Source: a virus. Taken from it: a DNA stretch of 34,065 nt. This document shows positions 14,677 through 24,009 of the stretch, piece after piece; position 1 is the stretch's first letter; each line of letters starts with the position of its first letter. A model generated the notes under the pieces. The model was given only the letters and a program-made list of their open reading frames with translations, was not told the DNA's origin and searched no databases. Where the stretch lies: positions 1-34,065 of IMG/VR virus record IMGVR_UViG_3300020194_001110; one strand, written 5' to 3'. A program made the position numbers and the translations under genes.

Positions 14677-15245
14677 TCTATATAGTGTGTGCGGATATTC
14701 TTTGGACCTTTTGTTTGTTTTATTCCAACTTTTTTACCATCTTCAACAATAATTCTTCTATCAAATCTACTATCAGGCTTTCCGAAACCTAGTATTAGAT
14801 GGGGGTAATGACTAGGATCTTTACTTATTATCTCACGTACTTTATATACCTGAAAACACTTACAAAATCCTGTTTTATATCCAAGTTCAGCTGCAGCTAA
14901 ACTAGCTGCGCCTGCAGATATTCCTATGTTCATTATAATGTCAGGGTCATTATCTTCATTTAAATTTTGTGTCCATATTAGTAACACATTTGCTCTAGCT
15001 TGTGGATTTTTTAAATAAGTATGTTCTACATCATCAGAATTGTATGCTGCTTCAAAAATCTTTTGAATTACGTTTCTATTTGTAATACAATATAATTCAT
15101 AACTATCTTTATTCTGCTTGGTAGGCATTGTAGTTGCAGACTTACAAATGTAATCTAAATGGTACTTTGGTATAGTATATGTTAGGTTCCAATTACGTTG
15201 ACACGGTTCTGCTAATTTAGCTAATTTAAGTACCTTTTTGTCCAT
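14673..15245 (-). CDS. nitroreductase-family flavoprotein
   Basis: The 190-residue protein has the family features: an N-terminal helix with RNW, the segment MNIGISAGAASLAAAELGYK followed by TGFCKCF, and YPHLILGFGKP near residue 155. These correspond to the dimer helix and the FMN-contacting loop of nitroreductases. Such enzymes use FMN and NAD(P)H, and relatives oxidise azolines in peptide natural-product pathways. It overlaps the end of the upstream radical SAM gene by 20 nt, so the two are coupled. Which reduction or oxidation it performs is unknown. Confidence 0.78.
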   Translation of the reverse strand: MDKKVLKLAKLAEPCQRNWNLTYTIPKYHLDYICKSATTMPTKQNKDSYELYCITNRNVIQKIFEAAYNSDDVEHTYLKNPQARANVLLIWTQNLNEDNDPDIIMNIGISAGAASLAAAELGYKTGFCKCFQVYKVREIISKDPSHYPHLILGFGKPDSRFDRRIIVEDGKKVGIKQTKGPKNIRTHYID

Positions 15246-16359
15246 ATTCTATCATATCCTTTACTAGATGATAGTGTTCCCAATCTTTAATTTTCGGAAC
15301 TTTTAAGTCTGTATTATCAGTACATCTCCATTTACTACATCTTATAGGTTCAGTAGGCAAGTCAATACTATCTTTTTCATATATATTTCCACGTTTACCG
15401 CCAACGTGGCAACTGCCTATGTATATATCTCCTGGCGGAGTTACTTTTAAATGTTTTACACCTGCCCAACATAACCATCCTTCATAATTATTTTTCTTAT
15501 CATAATTTAGTTCGTTATAGTGATAATCTTCTTCATGGTATTCGCCTTGATTATTTTGGAACCAAAATTTTAATTTACGTTTGTCAGGATCTGCTGTACT
15601 ACGATATATTTCTTTAATAGCACCCTTTTCATTATGTCCATAATAACTTGCTTCTTTAGTTTCAATTTTTTCTACCTTTGCTTTGTCAGTAATTTGATTA
15701 GGGTCGTTGTCATCCTTAAAATTATATTTTTCTTCAGGTTGCATTCCTTTACCTTTGTCTTTACCTGGAGGTCTAATATATCTATGTTCTATATTAGTTA
15801 TACCTGCTTCTCTGTATGCTTTATCCATACGTTCTACATTTTCTAATTGACCTGTCTCGACCATAAATCTAAGTATAAGTGTTTTTTTAGGCTCGCCTTT
15901 TTTGCGCTTTGTATTTAATTCTTGTCTATATTTTTCAAGTTCAATAAATTTTTCAATATATTCATCAATACGGTGCTCCATAAATTCAAAGTGAAAACTT
16001 TGTGTAATTCCGTCTACTAGATCAAACAAGTCTTTATGGTATTGTAATGTGCGTGATCCATTAGTGGTAACACTTATATACTTGCGGCCTTTCTCACGAA
16101 TATAAGCACATAAATCTAAAAACTTTGGATTCAATGTTGGCTCACCTCCTGTTAAACTCCATAACACATTTGATCCTTCTTTTTCATATATAAGGTCAAC
16201 TAATTTTTTCATATTTTCTAACGGAACATGTGGACTAGTATAGTCATGTAGATAATCGACACAATAACTACATGAAAAATTGCAACGTTTACCTATATAC
16301 CAATCTACTGAAAATGCTCCTGTAGGATTAAATTTAAAATAACTTGCTACTGGTTCCAC
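15226..16359 (-). CDS. radical SAM protein with SPASM-like C-terminus, GTG start
   Basis: The 377-residue protein carries C26-x3-C30-x2-C33 in GKRCNFSCSYC and LTGGEPTLNP. The C-terminal region has GWLCWAG, IYIGSCHVGGKRGNI and RCSKWRC, a SPASM-type cysteine pattern. A charged insert (about 165-235) is rich in K, E and D. The start is GTG at 16359 with AGAGGA about seven bases upstream, unlike the leaderless genes nearby. It is the first gene of a two-gene unit with the nitroreductase-like protein, driven by one arm of the divergent late promoter. Confidence 0.88.
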   Translation of the reverse strand: MEPVASYFKFNPTGAFSVDWYIGKRCNFSCSYCVDYLHDYTSPHVPLENMKKLVDLIYEKEGSNVLWSLTGGEPTLNPKFLDLCAYIREKGRKYISVTTNGSRTLQYHKDLFDLVDGITQSFHFEFMEHRIDEYIEKFIELEKYRQELNTKRKKGEPKKTLILRFMVETGQLENVERMDKAYREAGITNIEHRYIRPPGKDKGKGMQPEEKYNFKDDNDPNQITDKAKVEKIETKEASYYGHNEKGAIKEIYRSTADPDKRKLKFWFQNNQGEYHEEDYHYNELNYDKKNNYEGWLCWAGVKHLKVTPPGDIYIGSCHVGGKRGNIYEKDSIDLPTEPIRCSKWRCTDNTDLKVPKIKDWEHYHLVKDMIEYGQKGT

Positions 16360-16384
16360 GTTTGATCCTCTAATAATATATGCA

Positions 16385-16400
16385 TATAAATATATTTATG
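16385..16400. promoter_or_regulatory. divergent double late promoter, near-palindromic
   Basis: On the plus strand TATAAATA occupies 16385-16392, a full match to the T4 late consensus. On the minus strand CATAAATA occupies 16400-16393, directly abutting it. The 16-base unit TATAAATATATTTATG is a palindrome except at its outermost bases. The plus arm ends five bases before the ATG at 16398 (predicted start at the ATG). The minus arm lies about 34 nt before the GTG at 16359 and has a leader with AGAGGA. Confidence 0.75.
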
Positions 16401-17534
16401 GTCAGCAAAACTTTTTGTTCAGTGTTATGGAATCACCAGATGGTAGACGGCACTGGTAGAGTAAAACCCTGTTGTAGATTCTTAGAGGACCATCGTCCTA
16501 AAGATCATACACTGGATAATCATAGTATTCAAGATATATTTGACAGCGACTTTCAAAACGATCTTCGCAAGCGTATACTGGCTGGAGAAAGATTAGAAGG
16601 CTGTACACGGTGTTATGAAGAAGAAGATAATAACAAAAAAAGTTTACGTATGCGTCTTAATGAACATCCAAAAGTTGGAGCTCATACAGTAGATACAGAA
16701 AAATATAAATTAGAATATTTAGAACTTAGTCTTAGTAATGATTGTAATCTTATGTGCAGAATGTGTGATAGTAGATATAGTTTTAAATTATTCGATGAAG
16801 AAAAAGAATATCACGGTAAAACTTATTCTAAAACAAAACATACAAAAGCAAACCTAGATAGTATATACCCTCATTTAAAAGATATGAAGTATATTAAATT
16901 TACTGGCGGAGAACCATTAATTATTCCTGATCATTGGACATTATTAGAGTATGCTGTTGAAAAAGGTTATGCAAAAAATATAAGGTTAAATTATAGTACT
17001 AATTGTACTGTTTTTCCTAAAAAGAAAATTGTAGACATATGGAAAGAATTTGATCATATAGAATTAGCTGTAAGTTTAGATAGTATTGTGAAAGAAGAAA
17101 ATGTATATCAACGACATTTAACTAAACACGAGCAAGCACTTACTAATATAGAAAAATATGTAGAAGTAGCAGATCAAATTGGTATGACTGTTGTTGCAAG
17201 ACCTACTATAACAATTTATAATGCATATCATTTACCTGAAACGCTAGAATGGTTAGAGGAAAGAAATATACAACTAAATCCTACTCATTTAACTTATCCT
17301 TTATATTTAAGTTTAACTGTGTTACCTAAATCACAAAAACAAATAATTGAAAACAAATTTTCTAACTATAATTATAAAAATAAAAAAATAAAAGATTTAT
17401 GTAATTATATTATTACATATATGAATAGCGAAGACAAATCTAATTTATTAGACAAATTCAAATCACATACAGAATTTTGGGATAAATCAAGATCACAAAA
17501 TTTTGCTACCGCTTGTCCGTATTATTCTTTTTGA
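16398..17534 (+). CDS. radical SAM protein with N-terminal twitch/SPASM-like cysteine domain
   Basis: This 378-residue protein is the only plus-strand member of the seven-paralog group. The N-terminal domain has C7, C25-C26, C69 and C72 (GRVKPCCRF, then LEGCTRCYEEE), the cysteine spacing of a SPASM domain but placed before the core. The radical SAM cluster is C116-x3-C120-x2-C123 (SNDCNLMCRMC), followed by FTGGEPLII. A longer in-frame start at 16380 would contain the promoter, so 16398 is preferred; no Shine-Dalgarno sequence is present. It is expected to modify a peptide or protein. Its end overlaps the convergent SDR-like gene by 13 nt. Confidence 0.9.
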   Translation: MVSKTFCSVLWNHQMVDGTGRVKPCCRFLEDHRPKDHTLDNHSIQDIFDSDFQNDLRKRILAGERLEGCTRCYEEEDNNKKSLRMRLNEHPKVGAHTVDTEKYKLEYLELSLSNDCNLMCRMCDSRYSFKLFDEEKEYHGKTYSKTKHTKANLDSIYPHLKDMKYIKFTGGEPLIIPDHWTLLEYAVEKGYAKNIRLNYSTNCTVFPKKKIVDIWKEFDHIELAVSLDSIVKEENVYQRHLTKHEQALTNIEKYVEVADQIGMTVVARPTITIYNAYHLPETLEWLEERNIQLNPTHLTYPLYLSLTVLPKSQKQIIENKFSNYNYKNKKIKDLCNYIITYMNSEDKSNLLDKFKSHTEFWDKSRSQNFATACPYYSF

Positions 17535-18076
17535 ATTCTGTCTAAACACAATTCACTGATATTAACATTATGAGGTTGTTCTATTAGCCATTTGATAATT
17601 CCTGCAACATAATCGGTATTTAATTTTAGTGTATCAGGCATCTTATCATCTTGTCTAGGAGTATGCATATTGCCAGGAGCAATGTATGTTATCTTAAAAT
17701 CTGTCGGAGTGTCACTACTTACAGCTTGGCTAAGTTGTCTCATATATGCTCTAAGAGCTTTTTTCTCAACAGGATAAATCCATTTTGTTCCTTTTACTGG
17801 TGTATCAGCACTTGAGCCTAGTGCTATTAGATAACCTTTATGGTTAGCATTAACCCATTCTTTAGCAATAGCTTCTGCAAGAAGAACCTGACTAAAATCT
17901 CCTAAAGCACTACATAAAATTACTATTTCATGATCAAGTGATTTTTTTGCTACTTGTTCTCTTATATCGCGTTTTCCTAAATTATATCCCGATGTTCTAC
18001 TATAATATTCAGCAGAAGGATAAAGTTTTGCAATACTATTTGCTAATCCATATGTTTTATTTCCTATTACAAGCAT
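17522..18076 (-). CDS. short-chain dehydrogenase/reductase-like protein
   Basis: The 184-residue protein has an N-terminal strand and turn MLVIGNKTYGLANSIAKL in place of the usual TGxxxGxG loop, a central strand IVILCSALGD, a serine strand GYLIALGSS (S88/S89) and the Y-x3-K motif YPVEK (Y101, K105) followed by the active-site helix. TYIAPGNMHTP matches the PG motif after strand 6. It is shorter than typical SDRs (~250 aa). NAD(P)-dependent oxidation or reduction of a hydroxyl/ketone is the expected activity. It is the last gene of the long minus-strand run and overlaps the upstream gene by 10 nt. Confidence 0.72.
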   Translation of the reverse strand: MLVIGNKTYGLANSIAKLYPSAEYYSRTSGYNLGKRDIREQVAKKSLDHEIVILCSALGDFSQVLLAEAIAKEWVNANHKGYLIALGSSADTPVKGTKWIYPVEKKALRAYMRQLSQAVSSDTPTDFKITYIAPGNMHTPRQDDKMPDTLKLNTDYVAGIIKWLIEQPHNVNISELCLDRIQKE

Positions 18077-19224
18077 TCGTTAAACATCTCCATTAACTCT
18101 GGTAAAACTTTCCGAAAATCATTATTTCTAATTTTATCACCTCGATTTAAATTTGTTCTACATGCCTGCAATCTATCTAAATTAGTTTCTTTACTGTAAA
18201 TGTATTTTCTAATACCATTAGCTTCGGGTATGTGCTTTAGTTTTTCCAAAGCAATGTCTTTCCATTTATCAGGCATAATTGTAATGTTAAAATATTCTGG
18301 TCCAAAAAGTATATTAATAAAACTATAATCATAATTATTTTTTTTGCAAAACTCTACAAGTTCATCTAAATAGAATATATTTAAAATACTTATAGTTGGA
18401 GCGAAACGCATTTTCCAGGTAGGACATTTTTCTGTAAAAAGTTTAATATTTTTTTGAATTTGATTCCAATCTGAAGGATACCTAATATATTCAGCTCGTG
18501 TACCTATTGCATCAATACTCGGTAGCATTAATCCTTTCGGAAAATGACTTAACAAATCAATGAACTTAGGATTATATGTTTGGAAATTACTGTTAAATTC
18601 TAATACAACAGTTTCATTATATCCTTCATCTATCAATCTTTGTAAAAATTTTAACGCACCTTTTACAATACTAGGTTCGCCACCGGTAAAATATATTCTT
18701 GAAGTTTTATCAACACAGTCAAATAATTTATTAATTTCTTTATCAGGGTATGGAGTTGTTAAATTAAGTTCCTTTACACCGTTAAAAATTATTTCCATAT
18801 GTCTAAGATGTTCATCTGTATGTTTTTTTAATTCATCAAAAATTAAACTACTGCTTTTAGGATTACAAGATAAGCATCCTAAATTACATTTGTTACTAAG
18901 CCTAAGATCAACTAAATCATACTTAATTGATTTTAAGTGGTTTAAATCTAGTTCTTGTTTATACTTGCTTTTATAATTTGCTATTTCTCTCAAACGTTTG
19001 CTTTGTCCATTACGTTCTTCATTTTTTTCGCAATCTATACAACCTTTAGGCCAAACACCTGTTAAAAAATCTTGTTCTAATTTTTTGTACATTTCACTTG
19101 ATTTATAATCACTTAAAGAACCACGGAAGCTATCAGTTTGTCTAAATCTACAACAAGGACGATATCCACCACTTGGATCAGTTGCTATACCTGTATATAA
19201 CAATGGACAAAATGTATCACTCAT
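18067..19224 (-). CDS. radical SAM protein with N-terminal twitch/SPASM-like cysteine domain
   Basis: Of 385 residues, the N-terminal domain has C6, C24-C25 (GGYRPCCRF), C62 and C65 (KGCIDCEKNEE). The core cluster is C113-x3-C117-x2-C120 in SNKCNLGCLSC, followed by PKSSS and later FTGGEPS. Downstream it shares IRYPSDW and a FNITIMPDKW segment with paralogs. The start overlaps the next upstream stop as ATGA. It is closest in N-terminal pattern to the plus-strand protein at 16398 (both begin FC...PCCRF), suggesting a recent duplication or paired role. Confidence 0.9.
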   Translation of the reverse strand: MSDTFCPLLYTGIATDPSGGYRPCCRFRQTDSFRGSLSDYKSSEMYKKLEQDFLTGVWPKGCIDCEKNEERNGQSKRLREIANYKSKYKQELDLNHLKSIKYDLVDLRLSNKCNLGCLSCNPKSSSLIFDELKKHTDEHLRHMEIIFNGVKELNLTTPYPDKEINKLFDCVDKTSRIYFTGGEPSIVKGALKFLQRLIDEGYNETVVLEFNSNFQTYNPKFIDLLSHFPKGLMLPSIDAIGTRAEYIRYPSDWNQIQKNIKLFTEKCPTWKMRFAPTISILNIFYLDELVEFCKKNNYDYSFINILFGPEYFNITIMPDKWKDIALEKLKHIPEANGIRKYIYSKETNLDRLQACRTNLNRGDKIRNNDFRKVLPELMEMFNECL

Positions 19225-20279
19225 AATTGCTCTCGCTTTGTATTTTTACCGTATCCGCTACTAAATTCAAATTTGTTTCCGCAGGTTCTACCACAAGTAT
19301 ATATCCTCTTATATTTGTCATCTTGAGAATTCCAGGATTTATCTAAATATCTTGTAAAAAATTCGTGGTTAAGAACTTCCCAACCATACTTACGCATGTC
19401 GTTAAAATCATTTCCATATAATTTAAAAAAATTATCAAAACTCTTTCTTTGTGGATTATTAGGACCAAAATATGCAGGTGCCCCCATCCAAGTACACGGC
19501 CAAAGTTTCATCTCCATATCAATAAACACACTTTGTTCTTGTTTATATTTGCACACAATAGGAGTTTGTTCAATATAATCTTCAAAGCTCTTGTAAGTTT
19601 GTTGTATTTCCTGCATGTCTTTTTGATTATGATTATCTTGTTTATCTTCTACTACATTACCTTTTTTAGTTGCAATTTCTTTTTGTTGCTGTTCTGCAAA
19701 TCTTCCAGTATATTTTGCATTAAACTGGCGGAACCCCATATCTTTTGCTATACGTCTTGCTTCGTCAATTTGATGATAGTTATGTTCAAATTCAATAAAA
19801 TACCAACGAGCATTACCGCCAGCATCTATAAATGCTTTTGCGTTTTCCATTATTTTTTTAAAATTACTGTTTATTCTGTACAGGTGATTTGTATCTTCTA
19901 ATCCATCTATACTAAAATTGACAGTAATACGACTACTTTTTTGTGCTAGATCTCTCCACCATTCTTTTGATCTTGCACTACCGTTGACAGCCATTTTAAA
20001 TTCTTTAACGCCCTTACTTAAACTATAATCTATGCTATCATCTAATGTAGGACTTGCAATACTATCACCAAAGTTTCCGCAATGGAATAATTTAATTGAG
20101 TCGGGCTCAAACGGTTCTAGTATAATTTTATAATCGTCTACTGTTGTATCACTTATTGGCATGTAAGGATTTAATTCTGTTTGACTACCATGAAATCTTG
20201 CACATTGAGGACATGCTAGTTGGCATCTACTAGTATGATCCATTTGAATAGTTTTTATATCATTAATATTTAGAAACAT
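19221..20279 (-). CDS. radical SAM protein, CGNxGD type, C-terminal cysteines
   Basis: The 352-residue protein places the cluster motif at its N-terminus, C19-x3-C23-x2-C26 in SRCQLACPQC. The expected GGEP is replaced by FHCGNFGDSIASP. It shares the segments IDGLEDTNHLYR, AKAFIDAGGNA and FEHNYHQ with the proteins at 26026 and 27592. C-terminal cysteines (PIVCKYKQ, LWPCTWMG, YTCGRTCGNKF) suggest an auxiliary cluster domain. A Lys/Gln-rich low-complexity segment sits near residues 197-225. The start overlaps the upstream gene by 17 nt. Confidence 0.88.
   Translation of the reverse strand: MFLNINDIKTIQMDHTSRCQLACPQCARFHGSQTELNPYMPISDTTVDDYKIILEPFEPDSIKLFHCGNFGDSIASPTLDDSIDYSLSKGVKEFKMAVNGSARSKEWWRDLAQKSSRITVNFSIDGLEDTNHLYRINSNFKKIMENAKAFIDAGGNARWYFIEFEHNYHQIDEARRIAKDMGFRQFNAKYTGRFAEQQQKEIATKKGNVVEDKQDNHNQKDMQEIQQTYKSFEDYIEQTPIVCKYKQEQSVFIDMEMKLWPCTWMGAPAYFGPNNPQRKSFDNFFKLYGNDFNDMRKYGWEVLNHEFFTRYLDKSWNSQDDKYKRIYTCGRTCGNKFEFSSGYGKNTKREQL
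19816..19832. repeat. 17-bp direct repeat, copy 1 (in paralogous radical SAM gene)
   Basis: CCGCCAGCATCTATAAA is identical to 26576-26592. It encodes the F-I-D-A-G-G core shared by the CGNxGD-type radical SAM proteins, and near-identical sequence continues for about 20 more bases. It reflects gene duplication or conservation and could be a site for recombination. Confidence 0.6.
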
Positions 20280-21318
20280 CTATATTGTCCCAATCCATTC
20301 CACGATGTTTATTCCAAAACTGTTTATAATTTTCATGTAGCTCATAATGTTCTTTTAATGGCTTCTTGAATTTCCAACCTTCAGTGTAAGGGTTACTTTG
20401 TGCAATTTTTATATAATTTTTCTTTCCTAACAAAAAAGGTGATAAGTATTTTTCTCTAGCATAATCAACTTGGAAATTTTCTATTCCTATGTTTTTCCAA
20501 TAATTAATTGATTGGGGTAGTATAAGAAAATTAAATACAGATGCTGTAAACGCTATCTGAACATTGACATTATCCATTTGTGATAATTTTTGTAAATTAG
20601 ATGTAATAGTAGAAAAGTTAGTACCTCTAATATATTCATATATTTCAAATATACCATCAACACTTGCTGTAATATATAAACGTTTAAATTTAGACAAAAA
20701 TTCTTGATTTATAATAGTACAATTACTTGTAATACTTAATTCAACATTAGGATTTATGTCAGATAATTTATTTAAAAAATACTGTGCTTTTTTATCGTAC
20801 AAAGGTTCACCTCCTTTAATTACGATACTTTCTAATTTTTTTCCAACTTTATCTAATATCGTATCAATTTGGGCATATGTCATTGTAGTGTTTTTTACTA
20901 ATTTTTTTCCTGTACCTCTTTTTATATCGTCAGGCATTGTTTCAACAACTTTATTCCATTTACTACTAAAGTCTGGTCTACACATTACACAATCTAAGTT
21001 ACATGTGTTACCAAAGGAAATATCTAATCTTTTTATATGATTAGAACTACTTGACGATATTAATCTATCACCTCTTGTTCTCATGCTTCTGCTTTGTTGA
21101 TTTTCTTTTGTTTTACAGATAATACAAGCAGGATGATCTAATATCCTGTTTTCAATGCTTGCTTTTCTAATATCTAATATTTTTGGATTTGTAAAAAACT
21201 GATCAACTGATTCAAACGGCGAAGTCCAATTATCATCAGACCATATAGAACAACAAGGCGATACAGTCTGTTGAGGAGATATGTAAAATCCATTTTCAGC
21301 AAATCTACATGTAGACAT
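20263..21318 (-). CDS. radical SAM protein with N-terminal twitch/SPASM-like cysteine domain
   Basis: This 351-residue member is the shortest of its group. N-terminal cysteines are C4, C22-C23 (VSPCCSIW), C65 and C68 (PACIICKTKE). The core is C106-x3-C110-x2-C113 (NTCNLDCVMC) followed by RPDFSSKW, then IKGGEPLYD. The segment SVDGIFEIYEYIRG matches the S-I/V-D...Y-I-R pattern of its paralogs. The start codon overlaps the upstream stop by one base (TAATG). No ribosome site is needed if translation is coupled. Confidence 0.9.
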   Translation of the reverse strand: MSTCRFAENGFYISPQQTVSPCCSIWSDDNWTSPFESVDQFFTNPKILDIRKASIENRILDHPACIICKTKENQQSRSMRTRGDRLISSSSSNHIKRLDISFGNTCNLDCVMCRPDFSSKWNKVVETMPDDIKRGTGKKLVKNTTMTYAQIDTILDKVGKKLESIVIKGGEPLYDKKAQYFLNKLSDINPNVELSITSNCTIINQEFLSKFKRLYITASVDGIFEIYEYIRGTNFSTITSNLQKLSQMDNVNVQIAFTASVFNFLILPQSINYWKNIGIENFQVDYAREKYLSPFLLGKKNYIKIAQSNPYTEGWKFKKPLKEHYELHENYKQFWNKHRGMDWDNIDVSKY

Positions 21319-22697
21319 TATAAGTCTTCCTGTGGTTCTGTATCCTTTAACAACTCGTAAAGTTCAGGAATAGATTCTTCAATACTGTGACCACGAATTT
21401 TATCTAATTTTCTAGTAGCTTTCCAAAACATAGGCAACGCTTCGCTAAAATCTTTAGCATACATATAATCCACGTATTGATCTAATAAGCCTACTGCATC
21501 TCTTCGACTAGCTTCTTTACGTTCTTTAGTAAAATCACTTTCGTCGATAATTTTTAATAGTCGAGGTTTATAGTCTTCATACTTTTGTTTAATGTGATCC
21601 TTTGCCCAGGCAGGTAACATACGTATATTGTAAAACTTTGGACCGTGTAATGGATGTGGTGTAATAATAGGGCGCCACTCGTCGTCATTTACACGCGGTA
21701 TCTTGTTTAACAATATCCATTCCATAAATTCCGGAAAGTGTAATACATTAAATATGTTGATAGTTGCCGCAATCCATACTTTAAAATTACCTTGAGCCTT
21801 GCTTACTTTTAATAAATTTTCGTGTATTTTATCAAATCTACTTGGCGGACGCATATAGTATTGTAAGTCACCTACTCCGTCAATACTTGCACCTAAATTT
21901 ACCTGTTTAAAATGCTTCCAAATATCCCAAGCACGTTGTGGTATATTTGTCATGTTAGTATTATATTCTACAATAATATTTTTTGCACAATCTTGATCAA
22001 CGCATTTTTGTAAAAATTCATAATGCCTATCAATCATTAACGGCTCACCACCTACTATATACAACTTGCGTATCTGATCAATATTATTGTCCATTTGTAC
22101 CCAGTAGTGATCACTTTCATGCCAATCATATAAATTTGTTTCAGGTTCGTATTTTCCTTTGGCATTTTTTATAAGTTTAACTTTACCATGACTGTCTTTA
22201 TAACTATCACCCCATAGTTTAACCTGATCTTCGTACCACATGCTACTATCAGTAGGACCACACATTCTACATTTTAAATTACATAAGTTACCAAAACGCA
22301 CATCATAAAAACTACAATTTATTTCATCGTCTTTAATAGTTCCGTCAGGTTCTGTTTTAGACAATAAATCTTCCCAGTTAAATTCTCCACGCTCAATCCA
22401 AATTTTATTTTCGTAATCAATACGGGCATTCATACCCGATTCCATTTCTGTTTGACAACGAACACATTCAGGATGCCATTTACCTTCCATCATATACTTG
22501 CGTATTTCTTTTGACAATTCACTGTTTCGTACTTTTTTAAGATCAGCTGTACGAGCATTGTACTCTTTTCCATCTTCGTCTCTTAGTATGCCCCCTGTTG
22601 GACCGTGCTGTGCTTGACAACACACACGTATGTCTCCATTTGCTCTAAGACTTTGACTCATCCATGGAACAGGGCATAATGTTTCTAATTTATTCAT
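21318..22697 (-). CDS. radical SAM protein with N-terminal twitch/SPASM-like cysteine domain
   Basis: In this 459-residue protein the N-terminal domain reads C8-PVPW, then GDIRVCCQ (C26-C27), then PECVRCQTE (C78, C81), which is the typical C-P-x-P-W...G-x-x-x-x-C-C...C-x-x-C layout of a SPASM domain. The core is C139-x3-C143-x2-C146 in GNLCNLKCRMC followed by GPTDSSMW, then IVGGEPLMID. IDGVGDLQYYMRPPSRF and YNIRMLP are shared with paralogs. The start overlaps the upstream radical SAM gene by 8 nt. Confidence 0.92.
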   Translation of the reverse strand: MNKLETLCPVPWMSQSLRANGDIRVCCQAQHGPTGGILRDEDGKEYNARTADLKKVRNSELSKEIRKYMMEGKWHPECVRCQTEMESGMNARIDYENKIWIERGEFNWEDLLSKTEPDGTIKDDEINCSFYDVRFGNLCNLKCRMCGPTDSSMWYEDQVKLWGDSYKDSHGKVKLIKNAKGKYEPETNLYDWHESDHYWVQMDNNIDQIRKLYIVGGEPLMIDRHYEFLQKCVDQDCAKNIIVEYNTNMTNIPQRAWDIWKHFKQVNLGASIDGVGDLQYYMRPPSRFDKIHENLLKVSKAQGNFKVWIAATINIFNVLHFPEFMEWILLNKIPRVNDDEWRPIITPHPLHGPKFYNIRMLPAWAKDHIKQKYEDYKPRLLKIIDESDFTKERKEASRRDAVGLLDQYVDYMYAKDFSEALPMFWKATRKLDKIRGHSIEESIPELYELLKDTEPQEDL

Positions 22698-24009
22698 TCA
22701 AATACTCCAAGTGTGGGAATGTTTTCCAGTAATCTACATCTCGTAATTCGTTCAATTTAAGATAATATTCCTTTGCTTTTTTGTTTAGATCATTATCTAT
22801 TCTTGTTTTTGCTGATAATGCTTTTATTAAACCTTGTATTGTTTTTGTTTCTCTACGTTTGTGTTTGCTAATATTACATAACCAACTTTTTTTTATAAAC
22901 TTTTCAAGATCAGTAATTTCTTTTTGTCTATATTCTAAAGGTACAAGCTCATGACGCATCCATTCTTTACCACGTACACTTGTAAATCCTAAATGAAATC
23001 TTTCATTATTAGTACGATTACACATATTATCAAAATATTCTAGCATAGGTACTAGTCCTACGCAATTAAGAGCTTGCAAACAAGTTTGTGTTACCATTTC
23101 CCATTTATCATGTAAATTGTTTGAATTTTCAATACTAGTTATAACACTATCCCAATTTGTATGATAACGTATTAATTCATCTTTTTCTTGTCCAGCATCA
23201 ATACTAAAACGCAATAATCCACCTTTAAAATGATTTAATAAATCTACTATTTCATCTGTTATCAATGTTGCATTAGTGCTTATATCTAAACTAATATTTT
23301 TTGCATAATCTGTTTTAGCAATACTCCAAATAAAATCAATGCTGTGCCTATCTGCAAATACTTCTCCACCTCTAAATTCCATGTACAATACATGTTCAAG
23401 ATTTGTCATTATTTGTTCTTTAAAAAATTTGCTTTGACTTAAATATTCTTCACCTGAACGTTTTGCAATATCTAAACTACCTTGCATTTGGTTTGTTATT
23501 TTATCGCCCCACTTGGAGTATTCTTTGTACATCATACTACTAAGATTAGGCGAACACATCACACAACTTAAATTACATTTGGTACTTAACCGCACTTCCC
23601 ACCATTGTGGCATAACATCAACATATCCATTTGCTTCGTAATACTTTTGCAGATGAGGCTTCACACGTTCTAAAAATCTTTTATTCTTACCAGTGCGTTT
23701 ACTTCCAAATCCACTATTTTCCATCCTAAAACAAAAATCACAATTAGATATACGTTCTCCGTTAAGCATTTTCATACGGAAGTTACGCATAAAAGGTCCA
23801 TTCCATAAATCTTCTATCTTATCTTTACTTAGGTTGTATACATCTGTATTGCTTGAATAGTTGTCTGAATTTATTTCGTCAAGAGTCATTTCTTTTGGAA
23901 TGCCAAAGTCAATACCTTCAATACTACAACAAACTCTAGCATCTCCTTTTCCCCTAGTGTTCAGTTGTACAAACGGTACAATACAAAAATTATCTTCGTT
24001 TACTTTCAT
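22690..24009 (-). CDS. radical SAM protein with N-terminal twitch/SPASM-like cysteine domain, GGEV variant
   Basis: I chose the ATG at 24009, which overlaps the upstream stop as ATGA; an in-frame ATG at 24045 would add 12 residues inside that gene. The 439-residue product has C9, C27-C28 (DARVCCSI), C90 and C93 (SNCDFCFRMEN). The core is C145-x3-C149-x2-C152 in STKCNLSCVMC followed by SPNLSSMM. The SAM-binding motif is FRGGEVFAD, with valine for the usual proline. IDAGQEKDELIRYHTNW is the paralog-wide conserved segment. Confidence 0.88.
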   Translation of the reverse strand: MKVNEDNFCIVPFVQLNTRGKGDARVCCSIEGIDFGIPKEMTLDEINSDNYSSNTDVYNLSKDKIEDLWNGPFMRNFRMKMLNGERISNCDFCFRMENSGFGSKRTGKNKRFLERVKPHLQKYYEANGYVDVMPQWWEVRLSTKCNLSCVMCSPNLSSMMYKEYSKWGDKITNQMQGSLDIAKRSGEEYLSQSKFFKEQIMTNLEHVLYMEFRGGEVFADRHSIDFIWSIAKTDYAKNISLDISTNATLITDEIVDLLNHFKGGLLRFSIDAGQEKDELIRYHTNWDSVITSIENSNNLHDKWEMVTQTCLQALNCVGLVPMLEYFDNMCNRTNNERFHLGFTSVRGKEWMRHELVPLEYRQKEITDLEKFIKKSWLCNISKHKRRETKTIQGLIKALSAKTRIDNDLNKKAKEYYLKLNELRDVDYWKTFPHLEYLNE

